This document shows, in pieces, positions 1-5,504 of a DNA stretch of 7,486 nucleotides (positions are counted from its first letter, which is position 1; each line of letters starts with the position of its first letter). The notes under the pieces were generated by a model. It worked only from the letters and a program-made list of their open reading frames with translations. It made no database searches and had not been told where the DNA came from. The position numbers were made by a program, and so were the translations under genes. The stretch lies in assembly GCA_002353285.1 (NCBI GenBank), contig DEJJ01000022.1, positions 131,583 through 139,068 of the forward strand. Direction: 5' to 3'. Source of the DNA: Porphyromonadaceae bacterium UBA2751 (lineage in GTDB: Bacteria > Bacteroidota > Bacteroidia > Bacteroidales > Muribaculaceae).

Positions 1-11
1 AGGAAATCATA

Positions 12-53
12 CTCCTCAGTCGCTTCGCGACAGCTCCTCTATCTTAGAGGAGC
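12..53. repeat. Palindromic intergenic repeat (two adjacent hairpins)
   Basis: Two inverted repeats lie side by side: GTCGC/GCGAC (19-23 with 27-31, 3-base loop) and GCTCCTCTA/TAGAGGAGC (33-41 with 45-53, 3-base loop). CTCCTC also occurs twice (12-17 and 34-39), so either copy could pair with GAGGAG at 47-52. The compact, GC-rich double hairpin in an AT-rich spacer resembles dispersed palindromic repeats I associate with Bacteroidales intergenic regions. Only one copy is in the window, so calling it dispersed is inference. Confidence 0.5.
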
Positions 54-82
54 AGCCTGATATACAGCCATTTTTTTTCGTC

Positions 83-94
83 GAACTCACGTTA
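83..94 (-). repeat. Copy 1 of shared 12-mer TAACGTGAGTTC (minus-strand reading)
   Basis: The plus strand reads GAACTCACGTTA here and again, identically, at 5493-5504. At the second site the TAA is the stop codon of a small exported-type ORF. Here the minus-strand sequence before the TAA is not coding, because an in-frame TGA lies two codons upstream. The match therefore reflects a shared non-coding element rather than shared protein sequence. Confidence 0.5.
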
Positions 95-121
95 AATATG
101 TCAATGAACGCGTGCGTGGGG

Positions 122-153
122 CAAAGGTAGTGGATGTGGTGGTGTGAAAGCAA
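122..153 (-). promoter_or_regulatory. Leftward Bacteroidetes-type promoter
   Basis: Read on the minus strand, 122-129 is TACCTTTG, a full match to the Bacteroidetes -7 consensus TAnnTTTG. A TTG at 151-153 lies 21 bases upstream as a possible -33 element. Transcription would start near 115 and run out of the left edge through the 12-mer element and the double hairpin, which would then form its leader. The gene served is outside the window. Confidence 0.45.
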
Positions 154-231
154 TATCAAAAAATCACGTGTGATGGTAAAGTGAGGGTGTTAATAACTTT
201 TAGTAAAAAAAGTGTGTATATCAAATAATAA

Positions 232-268
232 TAGGTGGTTAGGTTCGTTATAAAAATGTAACCACTTA
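232..268 (+). other. Hairpin upstream of the 53-residue ORF
   Basis: TAGGTGGTTA (232-241) pairs with TAACCACTTA (259-268) over 10 bp with one G-U pair, leaving a 17-base loop. The stem ends just before the purine-rich AAGAAAGG (269-276) preceding the ATG at 283. The position suggests a leader structure that could affect ribosome access or mRNA stability; that role is inference. A possible upstream -7 (TAACTTTT, 194-201) misses the consensus at the last base. Confidence 0.4.
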
Positions 269-282
269 AAGAAAGGCTGCCT

Positions 283-444
283 ATGCAAAAAAATTACACT
301 GAAGAATTAAAAGTTAACACACAAGAAGAGATGATTGAGCGTGGACCACGCGTGTCGACGGTCAATTTTCTGAAGCAATTTGCGAGAGCGTATATGCCCA
401 CAGGCATCAATGAACCAGGGCTTGAGGGTTTTGTAGCAAATTGA
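283..444 (+). CDS. Small hypothetical protein, 53 residues
   Basis: An ATG at 283 opens a 53-codon frame ending in TGA at 442-444. A purine-rich AAGAAAGG ends six bases before the ATG and could serve as the ribosome binding site. The product is soluble and charged. Its N-terminal half is polar and acidic (MQKNYTEELKVNTQEEMIER), followed by an amphipathic, basic NFLKQFARAY core at residues 28-37 and a Gly/Pro-containing tail ending in GFVAN. It has no signal peptide, membrane segment or cysteine. The FLKQFARAY-type core resembles short uncharacterised Bacteroidales proteins from memory, but I cannot name a family or function. Coding is supported by a plausible start, a protein-like composition unlike the surrounding AT-rich DNA, and flanking hairpins: one just upstream, and three downstream ending in a strong inverted repeat at 526-554. 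It appears to be a single-gene unit. Confidence 0.55.
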   Translation: MQKNYTEELKVNTQEEMIERGPRVSTVNFLKQFARAYMPTGINEPGLEGFVAN

Positions 445-453
445 AAACAGCAG

Positions 454-514
454 AGGTGAGCGCAATCACCTAATTACAATCTCCATCAAGATTACACCGG
501 CACTTATAGCTGGT
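454..514 (+). other. Two hairpins in the 3' region of the 53-residue ORF
   Basis: AGGTGA/TCACCT (454-459 with 466-471, 6-base loop) and ACCGGC/GCTGGT (496-501 with 509-514, one G-U pair, 7-base loop) follow the stop codon and precede the larger hairpin at 526-554. With the upstream hairpin at 232-268 they give an unusually structured transcript for such a short ORF. This could be a stabilised 3' UTR or an RNA with its own role. Confidence 0.35.
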
Positions 515-525
515 GATGACATGAG

Positions 526-554
526 AATCAGGAAGCCTGAGTGGCTTCCTGATT
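526..554 (+). terminator. Terminator-like hairpin after the 53-residue ORF
   Basis: AATCAGGAAGCC (526-537) and GGCTTCCTGATT (543-554) form a perfect 12-bp stem with loop TGAGT. The sequence after the stem, TGTGTGTGTTTC, is U/G-rich rather than a clean U run, so termination may be partial, or the hairpin may protect the 3' end. Confidence 0.55.
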
Positions 555-828
555 TGTGTGTGTTTCAGTACTTTAACTTGTGGGTTGTGGCAGTGCTGGG
601 TAATGCTTGACGTCGCAGTTGATGAAGAGCGGAATGGCAGCTGGTGGATTATATATATATTAGTTTAATTAAAGGAATGTTAACAAAAATGGAGGGGGTA
701 ATTGTAAAATTTTAGTTAATTTTGCAGTTGAATCTGAATTGAAACCTATTCATATTATTTATGGTAGGAGAAGCGGATGATGCATCCCAAAAAAATCTAG
801 ATTTTTGGAAAAGAAATTACTGTTTTAT
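555..828. other. Intergenic stretch, no supported gene
   Basis: No start-to-stop frame here is convincing. Three things stand out. A moderately GC-rich patch at about 573-650 is open on the minus strand for 27 codons without an ATG. An AT run lies at 648-661. A perfect 16-base palindrome AAAAATCTAGATTTTT sits at 791-806, flanked by CC and GG; it could act as a weak bidirectional terminator or be chance AT-rich symmetry. Confidence 0.5.
717..724 (+). promoter_or_regulatory. Candidate -7 element for the LRR-dockerin gene
   Basis: TAATTTTG matches TAnnTTTG and is followed by C, as is common in Bacteroidetes promoters. No TTTG is seen at the usual -33 spacing. If used, the transcript would carry a leader of roughly 240 bases containing the palindrome at 791-806 and the AATGCAC repeat cluster. 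Confidence 0.35.
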
Positions 829-939
829 AATGCACAATGCTTGATTAATGCACAATGCACAATGCACAATGCACAATGCATAATTCATAATGCACAATGC
901 TTAATTTAATGAATAATGCACGATGCATAATTCATAATG
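829..939. repeat. AATGCAC tandem and interspersed repeat cluster
   Basis: Four perfect 7-base AATGCAC units run in tandem at 847-874, followed by a partial fifth. Related pieces surround them: AATGCACAATGC at 829-840 and 889-900, and AATGCACGATGCA at 915-927. The motif GATGCATAATTCATAATG or AATGCATAATTCATAATG closes two sub-blocks (875-892 and 922-939). The cluster ends 33 bases before the LRR gene start, so it lies in that gene's leader. A shorter piece recurs after rsgA at 5404-5421. Unit length 7 and the lack of unique spacers rule out CRISPR. Confidence 0.75.
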
Positions 940-972
940 AAATGAATATTAACCAGATAAAAGTTTGAAGTT

Positions 973-1764
973 ATGGACAAGAAGATTTTAACCCTATTGC
1001 TGATGGTGGTAGTTGCCATGGGGGCGAGTGCTGCAACGAAGTATGAAATCAATGTGGCAGGTGTGGAAGTTACCAGCGACAATGCCAGCCATATCACCGG
1101 TGGCGACATTAAGAGCGGCTATGGTGTGTATAACGCATCGACCAAAACGCTGACCCTGTATAATATAAATATCAGAAGAAATGGTCAAGACAATTATGGC
1201 ATCCACAACCGCAAATGCGACAACCTGACAATTGTGTTCAGCGGTAACTGTGGTGTGGTGACATCGGATAATGCCTTGAAACTTGAGCGAAGCACGACTC
1301 TCACGTCGGCTGCAGGAAGCTCATCAATTTTCTATTCAGCTGCCAGGATTTGTGCCAACCTAAAAAGCTACACCTATTATATTAAGGGCACTGGAAAATT
1401 TGATTTTCAATGCAACCAATCGGGCCAAGAAGCCATTAAGGGTGATGGCTCGGGGTCGACCAATGTGTATTTTCAGGGTGGCACTGTAACCGCGAGTAGC
1501 ACTAACAGGTCGGCTTTGAGTTCATTCTCGGCCTATTTTTACAATGGTAATCATCTGGAAGTGTCGAGCAACGGGTCCAATGCCAGCTTTAGCGATGTGG
1601 CGATGCAATTCTATGGCAATGAGGCAGTGATCTCGCCTTACCAGGCGTTTTATAGCAGTACTGCCAAATCGGTGTGCATAGGCACAACTCCTGTCACTAA
1701 CAAGAAGATCATTATCAGTGATGATTATGTTGCGATCCTTAACTCGACATATTTCCCCGACTAG
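973..1764 (+). CDS. N-terminal fragment of LRR-dockerin protein: signal peptide plus beta-rich domain
   Basis: This 263-residue product begins with a clear Sec signal peptide: MDKK, a hydrophobic core to about residue 17, and an ASA-A cleavage site near residue 20. The rest is Ser/Thr/Asn/Gly-rich with alternating beta-strand character, for example YNASTKTLTLYNINI (residues 53-67) and further strands resembling the carbohydrate-binding-like N-terminal domain seen ahead of LRRs in Bacteroidales surface proteins. No catalytic motif is visible. The start is fixed because an upstream ATG at 943 reaches an in-frame TGA before 973. There is no strong Shine-Dalgarno sequence. The product stops at TAG 1762-1764 just before the LRRs. 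It would be exported but would lack the LRR and dockerin parts, so it may be non-functional. Confidence 0.6.
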   Translation: MDKKILTLLLMVVVAMGASAATKYEINVAGVEVTSDNASHITGGDIKSGYGVYNASTKTLTLYNINIRRNGQDNYGIHNRKCDNLTIVFSGNCGVVTSDNALKLERSTTLTSAAGSSSIFYSAARICANLKSYTYYIKGTGKFDFQCNQSGQEAIKGDGSGSTNVYFQGGTVTASSTNRSALSSFSAYFYNGNHLEVSSNGSNASFSDVAMQFYGNEAVISPYQAFYSSTAKSVCIGTTPVTNKKIIISDDYVAILNSTYFPD

Positions 1765-1824
1765 AACTTCCGCACTAAGCTTTACAACAGCTACTTCAAC
1801 AAGGGATATATCAATAGCAGTGAT

Positions 1825-3105
1825 GTGGCTAACACTACGGCGCTCAGTGTGTCGAGCTGTGGTATATCTAATCTCACTGGGTTGGGATACTTTACCAATC
1901 TCATGACTTTTGATTGCTCGGGCAATAACCTCTCATCACTGCCGTCGCTGCCCAATTCCATCACATCGCTCACTTGCAGCAGCAACAAGCTGACGTCGCT
2001 TCCCACGTTGCCGAGCGGGCTTAATTACCTGTATTGCAATTATAACCAGCTCAGCTCGCTCCCCACGCTGCCGAGCACTATTAAGGCAATATATGCCAAT
2101 TCTAACGATTTAGGAAATGAGCTGACCATCACTGGCAAGTCGAGCTTGACGACACTGGAGGTGAAGGACAATATTCATCTGTATGCACTCAAATGCTACA
2201 ACAACTCGTTGACATCGCTCAGCTACAGCGGTTGTGACCTTTTGAGAACCCTTGATTGTCACAATAATAATCTTGCATCACTTAATGCGATACCAGTAAA
2301 TGTAACAAATCTAGATTGCTCAAATAACCAGCTCACTTCGCTACCCACATTGCCAAACACACTGTCAGACCTGGATTGCTGCAATAACAAACTGACGTCG
2401 CTACCCACGTTGCCAAGCGGACTTAAACACCTGAGTTGCGATAATAATAAACTCATGTCGCTACCCACGCTGCCAAATGCCATTGTGTCAATATCAGCAG
2501 AGTCAAACAAGTTTACATCACTTACCATTAACGGAAAGTCGAGTTTGAGATATTTGTATTTGAAAAATAACACCTTGTTGACCACTCTAAATGCCCGTGA
2601 CAATGCTATAAGTAGTGTCTGGCTAACAGGTTGTACGGCTTTACAAAGCATCTCACTGCAGAATAATGATCTCTATATGCTATCAGTTCAAGGATTAAAT
2701 TCACTGAGATATCTCTACATTTCCCGCAACAAGATAAAAGGCGATAATATGACTGATTTGGTTAACAGCCTTTGCACAATACCTGCAAGCGAGGAAGAAG
2801 GCCTTTTAGGAGTGTTGTCGGCCAGTGGTAATTACACAGAAGGAAACACGATAACACCCGATCAAATCGCCATTGCACGTTCCAAGCATTGGGCTGCAAA
2901 GAAATATACGACCGAATGGGTGGACATCGCAGTGCCTGGCGACGTGGACGGTGATGGCCACGTGAGCAGCGCCGATATTACTGCGCTTTATAACTGGCTG
3001 CTAAATAATGATGACAGTGCCCTTGTGAATGGCGATCAGAATGGCGATGGCAAGATAACATCGGTGGACGTGACTATTGTTTATAATCTGATGCTTGACA
3101 ATTGA
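1825..3105 (+). CDS. LRR and dockerin part of the interrupted secreted protein
   Basis: The open frame actually resumes at 1765; GTG at 1825 is only the first common start codon and has no visible ribosome site, so independent translation is doubtful. Counted from that GTG (426 residues), residues 18-302 carry about 13 leucine-rich repeats. Many are 20-residue units of the LPTLPSGLxxLxCxxNxLTS type, reminiscent of the LPX repeats of YopM/IpaH and of Bacteroidales BspA-like proteins. Residues 325-370 are a post-LRR segment with NTITPDQIAIARSKHW. Residues 372-424 form a type I dockerin with two calcium loops: GDVDGDGHVSSAD and GDQNGDGKITSVD, each followed by a helix (ITALYNWLL, VTIVYNLML). LRRs suggest adhesion or protein binding; the dockerin suggests docking to a partner module. 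Without the signal peptide upstream of the TAG the fragment would stay in the cytoplasm. Confidence 0.6.
   Translation: MANTTALSVSSCGISNLTGLGYFTNLMTFDCSGNNLSSLPSLPNSITSLTCSSNKLTSLPTLPSGLNYLYCNYNQLSSLPTLPSTIKAIYANSNDLGNELTITGKSSLTTLEVKDNIHLYALKCYNNSLTSLSYSGCDLLRTLDCHNNNLASLNAIPVNVTNLDCSNNQLTSLPTLPNTLSDLDCCNNKLTSLPTLPSGLKHLSCDNNKLMSLPTLPNAIVSISAESNKFTSLTINGKSSLRYLYLKNNTLLTTLNARDNAISSVWLTGCTALQSISLQNNDLYMLSVQGLNSLRYLYISRNKIKGDNMTDLVNSLCTIPASEEEGLLGVLSASGNYTEGNTITPDQIAIARSKHWAAKKYTTEWVDIAVPGDVDGDGHVSSADITALYNWLLNNDDSALVNGDQNGDGKITSVDVTIVYNLMLDN
1939..2673 (+). repeat. Two-copy super-repeat inside the LRR region
   Basis: Beyond the 60-base LRR period, a larger block is duplicated: 1939-2274 aligns with 2341-2673 at a 402-base (134-codon) offset, dropping to 133 codons after a one-codon indel. 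Both copies run through the same order of unit types: LPxLPN, LPTLPSGL, LPTLP, the odd ITGKSSL / INGKSSL unit, then a GC-containing unit (SGCDLL / TGCTAL). At 1990-2024 versus 2392-2426, 32 of 35 bases match. Confidence 0.7.
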
Positions 3106-3118
3106 TTAATGGATAAGA

Positions 3119-3247
3119 ATGAAGATAAATAATTATGGAAAAAGTAATTATTTGTTGGTAATGGTCATTGCAATGGTCCAAGGCATTGGTGCAGCGCGTA
3201 GCGGCCGTGAAAAATGGACACAGGGGTTTTGCGCTGTGAATAAGTGA
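3119..3247 (+). CDS. Candidate small secreted peptide, 42 residues
   Basis: ATG at 3119, 13 bases after the LRR gene's stop, opens 42 codons to TGA at 3245-3247. The product starts MKINNYGKSNY, then a hydrophobic stretch LLVMVIAMVQGIGAA (residues 12-26), and ends with a short polar tail of about 16 residues, RSGREKWTQGFCAVNK, holding one Cys. This is signal-peptide architecture with cleavage plausible after GAA or nearby. The hydrophobic part resembles the LRR protein's own signal sequence (LLLMVVVAMGASAA), so it may be the decayed N-terminus of a second exported gene. The stop codon abuts the terminator stem at 3248, which suits a genuine last cistron. It would be co-transcribed with the LRR gene. 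There is no clear Shine-Dalgarno site. No family is recognised. Confidence 0.35.
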   Translation: MKINNYGKSNYLLVMVIAMVQGIGAARSGREKWTQGFCAVNK

Positions 3248-3275
3248 AATAGGGAGTGCCTGAGCACTCCCTATT
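3248..3275 (+). terminator. Strong terminator-like hairpin after the LRR operon
   Basis: AATAGGGAGTGC (3248-3259) and GCACTCCCTATT (3264-3275) form a perfect 12-bp stem with tetraloop CTGA, starting on the base after the small ORF's stop. The following bases, ATTGCTATAGTTTTA, are only moderately U-rich. A second hairpin with a real U tract follows at 3296. Confidence 0.65.
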
Positions 3276-3295
3276 ATTGCTATAGTTTTAAGCCA

Positions 3296-3330
3296 AATCG
3301 GTCATTAGGCCTACGACTGGTTATTTTTTT
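3296..3330 (+). terminator. Second rho-independent terminator candidate
   Basis: AATCGGTC (3296-3303) pairs with GACTGGTT (3315-3322) over 8 bp with two G-U pairs. The 11-base loop contains the palindrome TAGGCCTA. Then comes A followed by a run of seven T (3324-3330). The U tract fits rightward transcription from the LRR operon. No equally good terminator is visible for the leftward phosphorylase gene. Confidence 0.5.
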
Positions 3331-3403
3331 CAGATCTTTTATGTCATAACAGTTTTATCATAAATTCTAATGAGCGATTCAGGTTTAATAGATTGAAGTC
3401 AAA

Positions 3404-4288
3404 TTAGTCAGCCATGAGTCGCTCGATGACGGTCTTGACCAGGTCGTTGACGGCCGTCTTGTAGTTAGGGTTGGCCTCGGTGGCGACTCGGTTAGCAATA
3501 ATTGAGCACACAGTCATGGCGCGATGTCCCATGAGCTTGGCGAGGCCTTGCAGGGCGGCGCCTTCCATCTCGTAGTTGGTGATGTGTCCACCGTCGTACT
3601 CAAATGCCTCGATGCGCTTGTTGAGCTCGGGCTCGGCAAGCGGCAGGCGTACCTCACGTCCCTGGGGGCCGTAGAAGCCAACTGCTGAGATGGTGTAGCC
3701 ACGCACCATGTCGTCACGGCCAATCTTCTCGACGAGATAGGGGTCGGCCTCAACGATGTAGGGCTTGCAGAACAGAGGGTTCCACTTGACAAACTCACAG
3801 AACTGGCGCTCCATCTCCAGGTCGCAAGCCTCGTTGCGGCCAGCGTAGTAGTTCATCACGCCGTCGAAACCAAGGGCCTTGGCAGCGATGACGGAAGTGC
3901 CCACTGGCACGTAGGGCTGCAAGCCTCCGCTGGTGCCAATGCGCACGATGTTGAGCGTGCGGTGCTCGTCCTTGACGGTGCGTGTGGCGAAGTCGACGTT
4001 GGCCAGCGCATCGAGCTCGGTGATGACGATGTCGATGTTGTCGCCGCCAATGCCGTGCGAGAGGGCCATAATAGGCTTGCCCTTGTAGGTGCCGCCAATG
4101 GTGTGGAACTCGCGGCTCGACACCTCAAAGTCTTGAGTGTCGAAATAGGAAGCAATCATGTTGACACGACCAGGGTCGCCGCAGATGATAATGTTGTCGG
4201 CGAGCTGCTCGGGCTTGAGGTGGATGTGGAAGATTGAACCATCATCGTTGATGATCATCTCGGAGTCGGGAATATACTTCTTTGTCAT
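3404..4288 (-). CDS. udp: Uridine phosphorylase-type nucleoside phosphorylase
   Basis: This 294-residue protein belongs to the NP-I nucleoside phosphorylase family, which splits ribonucleosides with phosphate into base and ribose 1-phosphate in the cytoplasm for pyrimidine salvage. Visible motifs in order are the phosphate-binding GDPGR (37-41), SHGIGG (77-82), the phosphate/ribose site RIGTSGG (116-122), FYGPQGREVR (205-214), whose Gln and Arg match the uracil-recognising pair of uridine phosphorylases, and NYEMEGAA (238-245) with the ribose-binding Glu-Met-Glu. Gln209/Arg211 favour uridine over purine nucleosides; exact substrate range is inference. Length is close to other Bacteroidetes members and longer than E. 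coli Udp. The ATG at 4288 is preceded by an AT-rich leader without a Shine-Dalgarno site and a good promoter at 4339-4367. The gene is transcribed alone, diverging from rsgA. Confidence 0.9.
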   Translation of the reverse strand: MTKKYIPDSEMIINDDGSIFHIHLKPEQLADNIIICGDPGRVNMIASYFDTQDFEVSSREFHTIGGTYKGKPIMALSHGIGGDNIDIVITELDALANVDFATRTVKDEHRTLNIVRIGTSGGLQPYVPVGTSVIAAKALGFDGVMNYYAGRNEACDLEMERQFCEFVKWNPLFCKPYIVEADPYLVEKIGRDDMVRGYTISAVGFYGPQGREVRLPLAEPELNKRIEAFEYDGGHITNYEMEGAALQGLAKLMGHRAMTVCSIIANRVATEANPNYKTAVNDLVKTVIERLMAD

Positions 4289-4338
4289 ATTGATAAGATT
4301 TTTATTTACAGATTTTGGTTATATAGAATTATAAAAAG

Positions 4339-4367
4339 CAAAGTTACGGAATTTATTTTAAATTCAA
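4339..4367 (-). promoter_or_regulatory. Promoter of the nucleoside phosphorylase gene
   Basis: The minus strand of 4339-4346 reads TAACTTTG, a full match to TAnnTTTG, followed by C. TTG at 4365-4367 lies 18 bases upstream in the -33 position. The predicted start of transcription is near 4332, giving a leader of about 40 bases. Confidence 0.7.
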
Positions 4368-4410
4368 GGTCTTTTGCGTCATATTTTTTAAAAAGGAGTG
4401 TAGAAATTAG

Positions 4411-4438
4411 TTGAAAACCATTTTTTGAACTACCTTTG
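4411..4438 (+). promoter_or_regulatory. Promoter of rsgA
   Basis: TACCTTTG at 4431-4438 matches TAnnTTTG, with TTG at 4411-4413, 17 bases upstream. It ends only 12 bases before the first rsgA ATG (4451), so the mRNA leader would be roughly 5-12 bases. That is very short, and the ATG at 4457 is a serious alternative start. Confidence 0.65.
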
Positions 4439-4450
4439 TGGTCAAAATAG

Positions 4451-5401
4451 ATGAAAATGCAACAAGGACTGGTAGTTAAGAACACAGGCAGCTGGTACAT
4501 CGTGCGATGTGACGATGGTGCCGAGATTAGCTGTAAGATTAAGGGCAACCTGCGCTTGAAGGGATTTCGCTGCACTAATCCTGTGGCGGTGGGCGATGTG
4601 GTGAACCTTGAGATGAAAAACGATGGCACTGCATTCATACGCTCGATAGAGCCGCGGCGCAATTACATCATCAGGCGTGCGAGCAATCTCTCGCGTGAAT
4701 TCCAGATACTGGCAGCCAACCTCGACATGGCTGTGCTTGTAGTGACACTTGTGAATCCTGTGACCAGCACAGTGTTCATTGACCGCTTCCTTGCCACCGC
4801 CGAGGCTTATCAAGTGCCAGCTATAGTTGTCTTTAACAAGATTGACCTGCTCACTGAACCTGAAGACCGTGAGCTGCTTGATGCTATAGTGTATTTATAT
4901 AGGAGTATTGGTTACACTGTTGTTCCCATGTCGACGTTGACAGGCGAGGGAGTGGATGCCTTGCAAGAGCAATTGCGTGGTAAAACAGCCCTTTTCAGTG
5001 GCAATTCGGGAGTGGGGAAGAGCTCCATCATCAATATGCTGGTGCCCGATGCACGGCTCAGGGTGGGTGAAATCTCTGAGGTGCATCACACTGGCATGCA
5101 CACCACCACCTTTAGCGAGATGCTCGACATCCCTGGCGATGACGCTGGCCACATCATCGACACACCTGGAGTGAAGGGATTTGGCACCATCGACTTTGAG
5201 AAGAGCGAGATAGCACATTACTTCCCCGAGATCTTCGAGGTTTCGAAGGATTGCAAGTATGGCAACTGCACTCATACCCATGAGCCTGGCTGTGCCGTGC
5301 TTGAGGCTGTGGAGCAGAGCCGCATCAGTCAGTCGCGCTATGCGAGCTATCTGAGCATAATGGAAGATGTTGAGCCAGACAAATATCGTAAGCCCTACTG
5401 A
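4451..5401 (+). CDS. rsgA: Ribosome small-subunit assembly GTPase RsgA (YjeQ/YloQ)
   Basis: RsgA is a circularly permuted GTPase that binds the 30S subunit late in its maturation and helps release assembly factors. The 316-residue product shows the permuted order: an N-terminal OB-fold (about 5-70, GLVVKNTGSWYIV), then G4 NKID (129-132), then the P-loop GNSGVGKSS (184-192), the switch-I region with GMHTTT (215-220), G3 DTPG (237-240), and the C-terminal zinc site C268, C273, H275, C281. All key residues are present and length is normal. Two ATGs (4451 and 4457) fit; family alignment (start near GLV.KNTGSWY) slightly favours 4457, two codons shorter. It has its own promoter 12 bases upstream and appears monocistronic, converging on the small ORF and aldo/keto reductase to the right. 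No good terminator follows it. Confidence 0.95.
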   Translation: MKMQQGLVVKNTGSWYIVRCDDGAEISCKIKGNLRLKGFRCTNPVAVGDVVNLEMKNDGTAFIRSIEPRRNYIIRRASNLSREFQILAANLDMAVLVVTLVNPVTSTVFIDRFLATAEAYQVPAIVVFNKIDLLTEPEDRELLDAIVYLYRSIGYTVVPMSTLTGEGVDALQEQLRGKTALFSGNSGVGKSSIINMLVPDARLRVGEISEVHHTGMHTTTFSEMLDIPGDDAGHIIDTPGVKGFGTIDFEKSEIAHYFPEIFEVSKDCKYGNCTHTHEPGCAVLEAVEQSRISQSRYASYLSIMEDVEPDKYRKPY

Positions 5402-5403
5402 TT

Positions 5404-5421
5404 AATGCACGATGCACAATT
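5404..5421. repeat. Dispersed AATGCAC-type repeat copy after rsgA
   Basis: AATGCACGATGCACAATT begins three bases after the rsgA stop and matches 17 of 18 bases of 915-932 in the repeat cluster before the LRR gene. This shows the motif is dispersed rather than a local slippage product only. Confidence 0.6.
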
Positions 5422-5492
5422 ATTTGGGAATTATGTGATCTTCGGTGTCTACTAAAGTTTTAGAGTCTTTTTGTTATCGCTTGAAAATCATT

Positions 5493-5504
5493 GAACTCAC
5501 GTTA
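5493..5504 (-). repeat. Copy 2 of shared 12-mer TAACGTGAGTTC (minus-strand reading)
   Basis: This copy is identical to 83-94 and in the same orientation. Its first three bases on the minus strand are the stop codon of the 56-residue ORF. The match extends by one further base past TTC only if mismatches are allowed (CGACG there, AATGA here). Confidence 0.5.

Larger units (their letters stand above)
973..3105 (+). pseudogene. Secreted LRR-dockerin gene interrupted by an in-frame TAG
   Basis: The frames 973-1764 and 1765-3105 are the same frame, separated only by TAG at 1762-1764 (codon 264). Reading through gives about 710 residues: signal peptide, N-terminal beta-rich domain, a linker reading FPD-stop-NFRTKLYNSYF, leucine-rich repeats, a short conserved post-LRR segment and a dockerin. 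In related Bacteroidales LRR proteins the linker commonly reads FPDxNFRxxL (family knowledge), so the stop falls within a conserved motif rather than between two genes. A GAG-to-TAG change would explain it if the ancestral residue was Glu. No frameshift is needed and the rest is intact, which suggests a recent nonsense mutation, a sequencing error, or less likely readthrough. The two halves are described separately. Confidence 0.7.

Noticed and set aside
573..653. Minus-strand open stretch of 27 codons (…IPLFINCDVKHYPALPQPTS)
   Set aside because: It is protein-like in composition and could be the tail of a lost gene, but it has no start codon and a stop just upstream, and I cannot identify it.
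829..939. CRISPR array
   Set aside because: Units are 7 bases with no unique spacers of constant length, and no cas genes are present.
1762..1764. TAG recoded as a sense codon genome-wide
   Set aside because: The window gives no support: the other genes end in TAA or TGA, but too few genes are seen to test it, and TAG recoding is not expected in Bacteroidales. A nonsense mutation or error is simpler.
3514..4155. Long alternative frames within the phosphorylase gene
   Set aside because: They are low-complexity Ser/Thr/Pro/Ala shadows of the GC-rich coding sequence, which has all the family motifs in its own frame.
5450..5475. Terminator for rsgA at CTAAAGTTTTAG plus CTTTTT
   Set aside because: The inverted repeat leaves only a two-base loop and a weak AT stem, so it is not a credible hairpin.
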